DNA from: Sipunculus nudus
Taxonomy: Eukaryota > Annelida > Sipuncula > Golfingiida > Sipunculidae
Assembly (NCBI GenBank): GCA_026874595.1
Contig: CM049319.1
Location: 68,041,917-68,105,916 of the forward strand
Direction of reading: 5' to 3'
DNA length: 64,000 nt
The notes below the pieces were generated by a model, which saw only the letters and a list, made by a program, of their open reading frames with translations, was not told where the DNA came from and ran no database searches. The translations under genes and the position numbers were made by a program. Below are positions 1-12,551 of the stretch, piece by piece (position 1 is the stretch's first letter; each line of letters begins with the position of its first letter).

Positions 1-349
1 TAGAGCATAGGAAAGTGAATCTCGTTGTTGAACCGTGCCGCCGTGTAGAGGATATGAAAGTGAACCTCGTATGTGAACCGTGCCACCGAGTAGAGCATAG
101 GAAAGTCAATCTCGTTGTTGAACCGTGCCACCCTGTCGAGCATAGGAAAGTGAACCTCGTATATGAACCGTTCCGCCGAGTAGAGCATAGGAAAGTGAAC
201 CTCGTATATGAACCGTGCCACCGTGTAGAGCATAGGAAAGTGAAAATCGTTGTTGAACCGTGCCACCGAGTAGAGGATATGAAAGTGAACCTCGTATGTG
301 AACCGTGCCGCCGTGTAGAGCATAGGAAAGTGAACCTCGTATATGAACC

Positions 350-529
350 GTTCAGCCATGAAGAGCATAGGAGAGTGAACCTCGTATATGAACAGTGCCG
401 CCATGTAGAGCATAGGAAAGTGAACCTCGTATATGAACCGTTCAGCCATGAAGAGCATAGGAGAGTGAACCTCGTATATGAACAGTGCCGCCATGTAGAG
501 CATAGGAAAGTGAACCTCGTATATTAACC
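350..529. repeat. 90-bp dimer repeated twice, before a TATATTAACC monomer
   Basis: A TTCAGCCATGAAGAG monomer followed by a GAACAGTGCCGCC monomer occurs twice in a row. The same doubled dimer is found near 12900-13078, 53290-53470 and 55720-55900. Most other module ends have this dimer only once, so the doubling marks a subset of junctions. Confidence 0.82.
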
Positions 530-1652
530 GTTCCGCCGAGTAGAGCATAGGAAAGTGAACCTCGTATCTGAACCGTGCCACCGTGTAGAGCATAGGAAAG
601 TGAACCTCGTTGTTGAACCGTGCCACCCTGTAGAGCATAGGAAAGTGAACCTCGTATATGAACCGTTCCGCCGAATAGAGCATAGGAAAGTGAACCTCGT
701 ATATGAACCCTGCCACCGTGTAGAGCATAGGAAAGTGAACCTCGTTGTTGAACCGTGCCACCCTGTAGAGCATAGGAGAGTGAACCTCGTATGTGAACCT
801 TGCCGCCGTGTAGAGCATAGGAAAGTGAACCTCGTTGTTGAACCGTGCCACCGTGTAGAGCATAGGAAAGTGAACCTCTTATATGAACCGTGCCACCCTG
901 TAGTGCATAGGAAAATGAACCTCGTATATGAACCGTGCCACCGAGTAGAGCATAGGAAAGTGAACCTCGTATATGAACCGTTCAGCCATGTAGAGCATAG
1001 GAGAGTGAACCTCGTATGTGAACCGTGCCGCCGTGTAGAGCATAGGAGAGTGAACCTCGTATGTGAACCGTGCCGCCGTGTAGAGGATATGAAAGTGAAC
1101 CTCGTTGTTGAACCGTGCCACCGAGTAGAGGATATGAAAGTGAACCTCGTATGTGAACCGTGCCGCCGTGTAGAGGATATGAAAGTGAACCTCGTATATG
1201 AACCGTGCCACCGAGTAGAGCATAGGAAAGTGAATCTCGTTGTTGAACCGTGCCGCCGTGTAGAGGATATGAAAGTGAACCTCGTATGTGAACCGTGCCA
1301 ACGAGTAGAGCATAGGAAAGTCAATCTCGTTGTTGAACCGTGCCACCCTGTCGAGCATAGGAAAGTGAACCTCGTATATGAACCGTTCCGCCGAGTAGAG
1401 CATAGGAAAGTGAACCTCGTATATGAACCGTGCCACCGTGTAGAGCATAGGAAAGTGAACCTCGTATATGAACCGTTCAGCCATGTAGAGCATAGGAGAG
1501 TGAACCTCGTATGTGAACCGTGCCGCCGTGTAGAGCATAGGAAAGTGAACCTCGTATATGAACCGTTCAGCCATGAAGAGCATAGGAGAGTGAACCTCGT
1601 ATATGAACAGTGCCGCCATGTAGAGCATAGGAAAGTGAACCTCGTATATTAA
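528..1652. repeat. 25-monomer (1,125-bp) module, type example
   Basis: A run of 25 monomers in fixed order begins just after a TATATTAACC monomer and has TATCTG in its first full unit. Equivalent 1,125-bp modules lie at 4983-6107, 13079-14203, 17534-18658, 40378-41502, 49196-50320, 53471-54595, 55901-57025 and 60356-61480. Versions short of one monomer lie at 38938-40017 and 50681-51760. It is the largest block that is shared nearly intact by families 1 and 2, so it is probably older than both long units. Confidence 0.85.
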
Positions 1653-2870
1653 CCGTTCCGCCGAGTAGAGCATAGGAAAGTGAACCTCGTATCTGAACCG
1701 TGCCACCGTGTAGAGCATAGGAAAGTGAACCTCGTATATGAACCGTGCCACCCTGTAGAGCATAGGAAAGTGAACCTCGTATATGAACCGTTCCGCCGAA
1801 TAGAGCATAGGAAAGTTAACCTCGTATATGAACCCTGCCACCGTGTAAAGCATAGGAAAGTGAACCTCGTTGTTGAACCGTGCCACCCTGTAGAGCATAG
1901 GAGAGTAAACCTCGTATGTGAACCTTGCCGCCGTGTAGAGCATAGGAAAGTGAACCTCGTTGTTGAACCGTGCCACCCTGTAGAGCATAGGAGAGTGAAC
2001 CTCGTATGTGAACCTTGCCGCCGTGTAGAGCATAGGAAAGTGAACCTCATTGTTGAACCGTGCCACCGTGTAGAGCATAGGAAAGTGAACCTCTTATATG
2101 AACCGTGCCACCCTGTAGAGCATAGGAAAATGAACCTCGTATATGAACCGTGCCACCGAGTAGAGCATAGGAAAGTGAACCTCGTATATGAACCGTTCAG
2201 CCATGTAGAGCATAGGAGAGTGAACCTCGTATGTGAACCGTGCCGCCGTGTAGAGCATAGGAGAGTGAACCTCGTATGTGAACCGTGCCGCCGTGTAGAG
2301 GATATGAAAGTGAACCTCGTTGTTGAACCGTGCCACCGAGTAGAGGATATGAAAGTGAACCTCGTATGTGAACCGTGCCGCCGTGTAGAGGATATGAAAG
2401 TGAACCTCGTATATGAACCGTGCCACCGAGTAGAGCATAGGAAAGTGAATCTCGTTGTTGAACCGTGCCGCCGTGTAGAGGATATGAAAGTGAACCTCGT
2501 ATGTGAACCGTGCCACCGAGTAGAGCATAGGAAAGTCAATCTCGTTGTTGAACCGTGCCACCCTGTCGAGCATAGGAAAGTGAACCTCGTATATGAACCG
2601 TTCCGCCGAGTAGAGCATAGGAAAGTGAACCTCGTATATGAACCGTGCCACCGTGTAGAGCATAGGAAAGTGAAAATCGTTGTTGAACCGTGCCACCGAG
2701 TAGAGGATATGAAAGTGAACCTCGTATTTGAACCGTGCCGCCGTGTAGAGGATATGAAAGTGAACCTCGCATGTGAACCGGACCGCCGTGTAGAGGATAT
2801 GAAAGTGAACCTCGTATATGAACCGTGCCACCGAGTAGAGCATAGGAAAGTGAACCTCGTATATGAACCG

Positions 2871-3140
2871 TTCAGCCATGTAGAGCATAGGAGAGTGAAC
2901 CTCGTATGTGAACCGTGCCGCCGTGTAGAGCATAGGAAAGTGAACCTCGTATATGAACCGTTCAGCCATGTAGAGCATAGGAGGGTGAACCTCGTATGTG
3001 AACCGTGCCGCCGTGTAGAGCATAGGAAAGTGAACCTCGTATATGAACCGTTCAGCCATGTAGAGCATAGGAGAGTGAACCTCGTATGTGAACCGTGCCG
3101 CCGTGTAGAGCATGGGAGAGTGAACCTCGTATGTAAACCG
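2871..3140. repeat. 90-bp dimer repeated three times
   Basis: The pair TTCAGCCATG monomer plus CCGCCGTG monomer occurs at 2871, 2961 and 3051, each 90 bp apart. The same triplet is at matching places in the other family 1 copies and near 9710-9980. The middle repeat carries GAGGGTG (near 2984), which tags this site in every copy. Confidence 0.85.
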
Positions 3141-3645
3141 TGCCGCCGTGTAGAGCATGGGAGAGTGAACCTCGTTGTTGAACCGTTCCACCCTGTAGAG
3201 CATAGGAAAGTGAACCTCATATATGAACCGTTCCGCCGAGTAGAGCATAGGAAAGTGAACCTCGTATATGAACCGTGCCACCGTGTAGAGCATAGGAAAT
3301 TGAACCTCGTTTTTGAACCGTGCCACCGTGTAGAGCAAAGGAAAGTGAACCTCGTATATGAACCGTGACACCGTGTAGAGCATAGGAAAGTGAACCTCGT
3401 ATATGAACCGTGCCACCGTGTAGAGCATAGGAAAGTGAACCTCGTATATGAACCGTGCCACCCTGTAGAGCATAGGAAAGTGAACCTCGTATATGAACCG
3501 TGCCACCCTGTAGAGCATAGGAAAGTGAACCTCGTATATGAACCGTTCCGCCGAGTAGAGCATAGGAAAGTGAACCTCGTATATGAACCGTGCCACCGTG
3601 TAGAGCATAGGAAAGTGAACCTCGTTGTTGAACCGTGCCACCGAG

Positions 3646-3735
3646 TAGAGCATAGGAAAGTGAACCTCGTTCTCAAACCATTCCGCCATGTAAGGCAGAG
3701 GACACTGAATCTGGTTGTCGAACCGTGCCACCGAG
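3646..3735. repeat. Divergent marker dimer (type example of 28)
   Basis: Two neighbouring monomers depart strongly from the consensus, with GTTCTCAAACCATTCCGCC followed by GGACACTGAATCTGG. The GTTCT of each copy starts at 3669, 7854, 9110, 10370, 11180, 16220, 20405, 21661, 22921, 23731, 25574, 26834, 28226, 29351, 30521, 32139, 33306, 34566, 36184, 37354, 38479, 43564, 44824, 46442, 47612, 48737, 59042 and 63227. Subtypes are visible: GGCAGAGG with GAATCTGG (mostly family 1), GGCAAAGG with GATTCTGG (11180, 23731 and nearly all of 25-48 kb), GGGAGAGG (7854, 20405, 63227), and GTTCTTAAACC with GGACAGTG (28226, 38479, 48737). Confidence 0.92.
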
Positions 3736-6700
3736 TGGAGCATAGGAAAGTGAATCTCGTTGTTGAACAGTGCCGCCGTGTAGAGGATATGAAAGTGATT
3801 CTCGTATATGAACCGTGCCACCGAGTAGAGCATAGGAGAGTGAATCTCGTTGTTGAACCGTGCCGCCGTGTAGAGGATATGAAAGTGAACCTCGTATGTG
3901 AACCGTGCCGCCGTGTAGAGGATATGAAAGTGAACCTCGTATATGAACCGTGCCACCGAGTAGAGCATAGGAAAGTGAACCTCGTATATGAACGGTTCAG
4001 CCATGTAGAGCATAGGAGAGTGAACCTCGTATGTGAACCGTGCCGCAATGTAGAGCATAGGAAAGTGAACCTCGTATATGAACCGTTCAGCCATGTAGAG
4101 CATAGGAGAGTGAACCTCGTATGTGAACCGTGCCGCCGTGTAGAGCATAGGAAAGTGAACCTCGTATATGAACCGTTCAGCCATGAAGAGCATAGGAGAG
4201 TGAACCTCGTATATGAACAGTGCCGCCATGTGAATCATAGGAAAGTGAACCTCGTATATTAACCGTTTCGCCGAGTAGAGCATAGGAAAGTGAACCTCGT
4301 ATATGAACCGTGCCACCGTGTAGAGCATAGGAAAGTGAACCTCGTTGTTGAACCGTGCCACCCTGTAGAGCATAGGAAAGTGAACCTCGTATATGAACCG
4401 TTCCGCCGAATAGAGCATAGGAAAGTGAACCTCGTATATGAACCCTGCCACCGTGTAGAGCATAGGAAAGTGAACCTCGTTGTTGAACCGTGCCAACCTG
4501 TAGAGCATAGGAGAGTGAACCTCGTATGTGAACCTTGCCGCCGTGTAGAGCATAGGAAAGTGAACCTCGTTGTTGAACCGTGCCACCGTGTAGAGCATAT
4601 GAAAGTGAACCTCGTATATGAACCGTGCCACCCTGTAGAACATAGGAAAATGAACCTCGTATAAGAACCGTGCCACCGAGTAGAGCATAGGAAAGTGAAC
4701 CTCGTATATGAACCGTTCAGCCATGTAGAGCATAGGAGAGTGAACCTCGTATGTGAACCGTGCCGCCGTGTAGAGCATAGGAAAGTGAACCTCGTATATG
4801 AACCGTTCAGCCATGTAGAGCATAGGAGAGTGAACCTCGTATGTGAACCGTGCCACCGTGTAGAGCATAGGAAAGTGAACCTCGTATATGAACCGTTCAG
4901 CCATGAAGAGCATAGGAGAGTGAACCTCGTATATGAACAGTGCCGCCATGTAGAGCATAGGAAAGTGAACCTCGTATATTAACCGTTCCGCCGAGTAGAG
5001 CATAGGAAAGTGAACCTCGTATCTGAACCGTGCCACCGTGTAGAGCATAGGAAAGTGAACCTCGTTGTTGAACCGTGCCACCCTGTAGAGCATAGGAAAG
5101 TGAACCTCGTATATGAACCGTTCCGCCGAATAGAGCATAGGAAAGTGAACCTCGTATATGAACCCTGCCACCGTGTAGAGCATAGGAAAGTGAACCTCGT
5201 TGTTGAACCGTGCCACCCTGTAGAGCATAGGAGAGTGAACCTCGTATGTGAACCTTGCCGCCGTGTAGAGCATAGGAAAGTGAACCTCGTTGTTGAACCG
5301 TGCCACCGTGTAGAGCATAGGAAAGTGAACCTCTTATATGAACCGTGCCACCCTGTAGTGCATAGGAAAATGAACCTCGTATATGAACCGTGCCACCGAG
5401 TAGAGCATAGGAAAGTGAACCTCGTATATGAACCGTTCAGCCATGTAGAGCATAGGAGAGTGAACCTCGTATGTGAACCGTGCCGCCGTGTAGAGCATAG
5501 GAGAGTGAACCTCGTATGTGAACCGTGCCGCCGTGTAGAGGATATGAAAGTGAACCTCGTTGTTGAACCGTGCCACCGAGTAGAGGATATGAAAGTGAAC
5601 CTCGTATGTGAACCGTGCCGCCGTGTAGAGGATATGAAAGTGAACCTCGTATATGAACCGTGCCACCGAGTAGAGCATAGGAAAGTGAATCTCGTTGTTG
5701 AACCGTGCCGCCGTGTAGAGGATATGAAAGTGAACCTCGTATGTGAACCGTGCCAACGATTAGAGCATAGGAAAGTCAATCTCGTTGTTGAACCGTGCCA
5801 CCCTGTCGAGCATAGGAAAGTGAACCTCGTATATGAACCGTTCCGCCGAGTAGAGCATAGGAAAGTGAACCTCGTATATGAACCGTGCCACCGTGTAGAG
5901 CATAGGAAAGTGAACCTCGTATATGAACCGTTCAGCCATGTAGAGCATAGGAGAGTGAACCTCGTATGTGAACCGTGCCGCCGTGTAGAGCATAGGAAAG
6001 TGAACCTCGTATATGAACCGTTCAGCCATGAAGAGCATAGGAGAGTGAACCTCGTATATGAACAGTGCCGCCATGTAGAGCATAGGAAAGTGAACCTCGT
6101 ATATTAACCGTTCCGCCGATTAGAGCATAGGAAAGTGAACCTCGTATCTGAACCGTGCCACCGTGTAGAGCATAGGAAAGTGAACCTCGTATATGAACCG
6201 TGCCACCCTGTAGAGCATAGGAAAGTGAACCTCGTATATGAACCGTTCCGCCGAATAGAGCATAGGAAAGTGAACCTCGTATATGAACCCTGCCACCGTG
6301 TAAAGCATAGGAAAGTGAACCTCGTTGTTGAACCGTGCCACCCTGTAGAGCATAGGAGAGTAAACCTCGTATGTGAACCTTGCCGCCGTGTAGAACATAG
6401 GAAAGTGAACCTCGTTGTTGAACCGTGCCACCCTGTAGAGCATAGGAGAGTGAACCTCGTATGTGAACCTTGCCGCCGTGTAGAGCATAGGAAAGTGAAC
6501 CTCATTGTTGAACCGTGCCACCGTGTAGAGCATAGGAAAGTGAACCTCTTATATGAACCGTGCCACCCTGTAGAGCATAGGAAAATGAACCTCGTATATG
6601 AACCGTGCCACCGAGTAGAGCATAGGAAAGTGAACCTCGTATATGAACCGTTCAGCCATGTAGAGCATAGGAGAGTGAACCTCGTATGTGAACCGTGCCG

Positions 6701-8460
6701 CCGTGTAGAGCATAGGAGAGTGAACCTCGTATGTGAACCGTGCCGCCGTGTAGAGGATATGAAAGTGAACCTCGTTGTTGAACCGTGCCACCGAGTAGAG
6801 GATATGAAAGTGAACCTCGTATGTGAACCGTGCCGCCGTGTAGAGGATATGAAAGTGAACCTCGTATATGAACCGTGCCACCGAGTAGAGCATAGGAAAG
6901 TGAATCTCGTTGTTGAACCGTGCCGCCGTGTAGAGGATATGAAAGTGAACCTCGTATGTGAACCGTGCCACCGAGTAGAGCATAGGAAAGTCAATCTCGT
7001 TGTTGAACCGTGCCACCCTGTCGAGCATAGGAAAGTGAACCTCGTATATGAACCGTTCCGCCGAGTAGAGCATAGGAAAGTGAACCTCGTATATGAACCG
7101 TGCCACCGTGTAGAGCATAGAAAAGTGAAAATCGTTGTTGAACCGTGCCACCGAGTAGAGGATATGAAAGTGAACCTCGTATTTGAACCGTGCCGCCGTG
7201 TAGAGGATATGAAAGTGAACCTCGCATGTGAACCGTGCCGCCGTGTAGAGGATATGAAAGTGAACCTCGTATATGAACCGTGCCACCGAGTAGAGCATAG
7301 GAAAGTGAACCTCGTATATGAACCGTTCAGCCATGTAGAGCATAGGAGAGTGAACCTCGTATGTGAACCGTGCCGCCGTGTAGAGCATAGGAAAGTGAAC
7401 CTCGTATATGAACCGTTCAGCCATGTAGAGCATAGGAGGGTGAACCTCGTATGTGAACCGTGCCGCCGTGTAGAGCATAGGAAAGTGAACCTCGTTTTTG
7501 AACCGTGCCACCGTGTAGAGCAAAGGAAAGTGAACCTCGTATATGAACCGTGCCACCGTGTAGAGCATAGGAAAGTGAACCTCGTATATGAACCGTGCCA
7601 CCGTGTAGAGCATAGGAAAGTGAACCTCGTATATGAACCGTGCCACCCTGTAGAGCATAGGAAAGTGAACCTCGTATATGAACCGTGCCACCCTGTAGAG
7701 CATAGGAAAGTGAACCTCGTATATGAACCGTTCCGCCGAGTAGAGCATAGGAAAGTGAACCTCGTATATGAACCGTGCCACCGTGTAGAGCATAGGAAAG
7801 TGAACCTCGTTGTTGAACCGTGCCACCGAGTAGAGCATAGGAAAGTGAACCTCGTTCTCAAACCATTCCGCCATGTAAGGGAGAGGACACTGAATCTGGT
7901 TGTCGAACCGTGCCACCGAGTGGAGCATAGGAAAGTGAATCTCGTTGTTGAACAGTGCCGCCGTGTAGAGGATATGAAAGTGAACCTCGTATATGAACCG
8001 TGCCACCGAGTAGAGCATAGGAGAGTGAATCTCGTTGTTGAACCGTGCCGCCGTGTAGAGGATATGAAAGTGAACCTCGTATGTGAACCGTGCCGCCGTG
8101 TAGAGGATATGAAAGTGAACCTCGTATATGAACCGTGCCACCGAGTAGAGCATAGGAAAGTGAACCTCGTATATGAACCTTTCAGCCATGTAGAGCATAG
8201 GAGAGTGAACCTCGTATGTGAACCGTGCCGCCCTGTAGAGCATAGGAAAGTGAACCTCGTATATGAACCGTTCAGCCATGTTGAGCATAGGAGAGTGAAC
8301 CTCGTATGTGAACCGTGCCGCCGTGTAGAGCTTAGGAAAGTGAACCTCGTATATGAACCGTTCAGCCATGAAGAGCATAGGAAAGTGAACCTCGTATATG
8401 AACAGTGCCGCCATGTGAATCATAGGAAAGTGAACCTCGTATATTAACCGTTTCGCCGAG

Positions 8461-8501
8461 TAGAGCATAGGAAAATCTCGTATATGAACCGTGCCACCGT
8501 G
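8461..8501. repeat. 41-bp short monomer (4-bp deletion), copy 1
   Basis: The unit reads GGAAAATCTCG where a full variant reads GGAAAGTGAATCTCG, so GTGA is missing. This one event makes the family 1 period 12,551 rather than 12,555 bp and shifts the reading frame of the array. Confidence 0.93.
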
Positions 8502-11500
8502 TAGAGCATAGGAAAGTGAACCTCGTTGTTGAACCGTGCCACCCTGTAGAGCATAGGAAAGTGAACCTCGTATATGAACCGTTCCGCCGAATAGAGCATA
8601 GGAAAGTGAACCTCGTATATGAACCCTGCCACCGTGTAGAGCATAGGAAAGTGAACCTCGTTGTTGAACCGTGCCACCCTGTAGAGCATAGGAAAGTGAA
8701 CCTCGTTGTTGAACCGTGCCACCGTGTAGAGCATATGAAAGTGAACCTCGTATATGAACCGTGCCACCCTGTAGAGCATAGGAAAATGAACCTCGTATAA
8801 GAACCGTGCCACCGAGTAGAGCATAGGAAAGTGAACCTCGTATATGAACCGTTCAGCCATGTAGAGCATAGGAGAGTGAACCTCGTATGTGAACCGTGCC
8901 GCCGTGTAGAGCATAGGAAAGTGAACCTCGTATATGAACCGTTCAGCCATGTAGAGCATAGGAGAGTGAACCTCGTATATGAACCGTTCCGCCGGGTAGA
9001 GCATAGGAAAGTGAACCTCGTATATGAACCGTGCCACCGTGTAGAGCATAGGAAAGTGAACCTCGTTGTTGAACCGTGCCACCGAGTAGAGCATAGGAAA
9101 GTGAACCTCGTTCTCAAACCATTCCGCCATGTAAGGCAGAGGACACTGAATCTGGTTGTCGAACTGTGCCACCGAGTGGAGCATGGGAAAGTGAATCTCG
9201 TTGTTGAACCGTGCCGCCGTGTAGAGGATATGAAAGTGAACCTCGTATATGAAGCATGCCACCGAGTAGAGCATAGGAGAGTGAATCTCGTTGTTGAACC
9301 GTGCCGCCGTGTAGAGGATATGAAAGTGAATCTCGTTGTTGAACCGTGCCGCCGTGTAGAGCATAGGAAAGTCAATCTCGTTGTTGAACCGTGCCACCCT
9401 GTCGAGCATAGGAAAGTGAACCTCGTATATGAACCGTTCCGCCGAGTAGAGCATAGGAAAGTGAACCTCGTATATGAACCGTGCCACCGTGTAGAGCATA
9501 GGAAAGTGAAAATCGTTGTTGAACCGTGCCACCGAGTAGAGGATATGAAAGTGAACCTCGTATGTGAACCGTGCCGCCGTGTAGAGGATATGAAAGTGAA
9601 CCTCGCATGTGAACCGTGCCGCCGTGTAGAGGATATGAAAGTGAACCTCGTATATGAACCGTGCCACCGAGTAGAGCATAGGAAAGTGAACCTCGTATAT
9701 GAACCGTTCAGCCATGTAGAGCATAGGAGAGTGAACCTCGTATGTGAACCGTGCCGCCGTGTAGAGCATAGGAAAGTGAACCTCGTATATGAACCGTTCA
9801 GCCATGTAGAGCATAGGAGGGTGAACCTCGTATGTGAACCGTGCCGCCGTGTAGAGCATAGGAAAGTGAACCTCGTATATGAACCGTTCAGCCATGTAGA
9901 GCATAGGAGAGTGAACCTCGTATGTGAACCGTGCCGCCGTGTAGAGCATGGGAGAGTGAACCTCGTATGTAAACCGTGCCGCCGTGTAGAGCATGGGAGA
10001 GTGAACCTCGTTGTTGAACCGTGCCACCCTGTAGAGCATAGGAAAGTTAACCTCGTATATGAACCGTTCCGCCGAGTAGAGCATAGGAAAGTGAACCTCG
10101 TATATGAACCGTGCCACCGTGTAGAGCATAGGAAAGTGAACCTCGTATATGAACCGTGCCACCCTGTAGAGCATAGGAAAGTGAACCTCGTATATGAACC
10201 GTGCCAGCCTGTAGAGCATAGGAAAGTGAACCTCGTATATGAACCGTTCCGCCGAGTAGAGCATAGGAAAGTGAACCTCGTATATGAACCGTGCCACCGT
10301 GTAGAGCATAGGAAAGTGAACCTCGTTGTTGAACCGTGCCACCGAGTAGAGCATAGGAAAGTGAACCTCGTTCTCAAACCATTCCGCCATGTAAGGCAGA
10401 GGACACTGAATCTGGTTGTCGAACCGTGCCACCGAGTGGAGCATAGGAAAGTGAATCTCGTTGTTGAACAGTGCCGCCGTGTAGAGGATATGAAAGTGAA
10501 CCTCGTATATGAACCGTGCCACCGAGTAGAGCATAGGAGAGTGAATCTCGTTGTTGAACCGTGCCGCCGTGTAGAGGATATGAAAGTGAACCTCGTATGT
10601 GAACCGTGCCGCCGTGTAGAGGATATGAAAGTGAACCTCGTATATGAACCGTGCCACCAAGTAGAGCATAGGAAAGTGAACCTCGTATATGAACCGTTCA
10701 GCCATGTAGAGCATAGGAGAGTGAACCTCGTATGTGAACCGTGCCGCCGTGTAGAGCATAGGAAAGTGAACCTCGTATATGAACCGTTCACCAATGTAGA
10801 GCATAGGAGAGGGAACCTCGTATATGAACCGTGCCGCCATGTAGAGATTAGGAAAGTGAACCTCGTATATGACCCGTTCCGCCGAGTAGAGCATAGGAAA
10901 GTGAACCTCGTATATGAACCGTGCCACCGTGTAGAGCATAGGAAAGTGAACCTCGTATATGAACCGTGCCACCCTGTAGAGCATAGGAAAGTGAACCTCG
11001 TATATGAACCGTGCCACCCTGTAAAGCATAGGAAAGTGAACCTCGTATATGAACCGTTCCGCCGAGTAGAGCATAGGAAAGTGAACCTCGTATATGAACC
11101 GTGCCACCGTGTAGAGCATAGGAAAGTGAACCTCGTTGTTGAACCGTGCCACCGAGTAGAGCATAGGAAAGTGAACCTCGTTCTCAAACCATTCCGCCAT
11201 GTAAGGCAAAGGACACTGATTCTGGTTGTCGAACCGTGCCACCGAGTGGAGCATAGGAAAGTGAATCTCGTTGTTGAACCGTGCCGCCGTGTAGAGGATA
11301 TGAAAGTGAACCTCGTATATGAACCGTGCCACCGAGTAGAGCATAGGAGAGTGAATCTCGTTGTTGAACCGTGCCGCCGTGTAGAGGATATGAAAGTGAA
11401 CCTCGTATGTGAACCGTGCCGCCGTGTAGAGGATATGAAAGTGAACCTCGTATATGAACCGTGCCACCGAGTAGAGCATAGGAAAGTGAACCTCGTATAT

Positions 11501-12551
11501 GAACCGTTCAGCCATGTAGAGCATAGGAGAGTGAACCTCGTATGTGAACCGTGCCGCCGTGTAGAGCATAGGAAAGTGAACCTCGTATATGAACCGTTCA
11601 GCCATGTAGAGCATAGGAGAGTGAACCTGGTATGTGAACCGTGCCGCCGTGTAGAGCATAGGAAAGTGAACCTCGTATATGAACCGTTCAGCCATGAAGA
11701 GCATAGGAGAGTGAACCTCGTATATGAACAGTGCCGCCATGTGAATCATAGGAAAGTGAACCTCGTATATTAACCGTTCCGCCGAGTAGAGCATAGGAAA
11801 GTGAACCTCGTATATGAACCGTGCCACCGTGTAGAGCATAGGAAAGTGAACCTCGTTGTTGAACCGTGCCACCCTGTAGAGCATAGGAAAGTGAACCTCG
11901 TATATGAACCGTTCCGCCGAATAGAGCATAGGAAAGTGAACCTCGTATATGAACCCTGCCACCGTGTAGAGCATAGGAAAGTGAACCTCGTTGTTGAACC
12001 GTGCCACCCTGTAGAGCATAGGAGAGTGAACCTCGTATGTGAACCTTGCCGCCGTGTAGAGCATAGGAAAGTGAACCTCGTATATGAACCGTTCCGCCGA
12101 ATAGAGCATAGGAAAGTGAACCTCGTATATGAACCCTGCCGCCGTGTAGAGCATAGGAAAGTGAACCTCATTGTTGAACCGTGCCACCGTGTAGAGCATA
12201 GGAAAGTGAACCTCTTATATGAACCGTGCCACCCTGTAGAGCATAGGAAAATGAACCTCGTATATGAACCGTGCCACCGAGTAGAGCATAGGAAAGTGAA
12301 CCTCGTATATGAACCGTTCAGCCATGTAGAGCATAGGAGAGTGAACCTCGTATGTGAACCGTGCCGCCGTGTAGAGCATAGGAGAGTGAACCTCGTATGT
12401 GAACCGTGCCGCCGTGTAGAGGATATGAAAGTGAACCTCGTTGTTGAACCGTGCCACCGAGTAGAGGATATGAAAGTGAACCTCGTATGTGAACCGTGCC
12501 GCCGTGTAGAGGATATGAAAGTGAACCTCGTATATGAACCGTGCCACCGAG

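Larger units (their letters stand above)
1..12551. repeat. 12,551-bp higher-order repeat, family 1, copy 1
   Basis: Positions 1-12081 match 12552-24632 almost perfectly at a constant offset of 12,551 bp. That length is 279 monomers minus 4 bp, and the missing 4 bp lie in one short monomer at 8461-8501. Other tags unique to this family are a GGACCG motif near 2780 and monomers with TTTTTG at 3310 and 7495. Copy 1 has T at 8180 where copies 2 and 3 have G (20731, 63553). The unit is cut by the left edge of the window, so its true phase is unknown. Positions 12082-12551 depart from the end of copy 2 but match the third copy from 12137 onward. Confidence 0.92.

Noticed and set aside
3646-3735. 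Marker dimer as an inserted mobile element or RNA gene
   Set aside because: It keeps the 45-bp phase and aligns with ordinary monomers along its length. There are no terminal repeats, target-site duplications or RNA-like fold.
8985-9005. CENP-B box-like motif at a CGCCGGGTAG variant
   Set aside because: Only a few bases fit the known box and the variant is rare in the array; the consensus monomer has no match.
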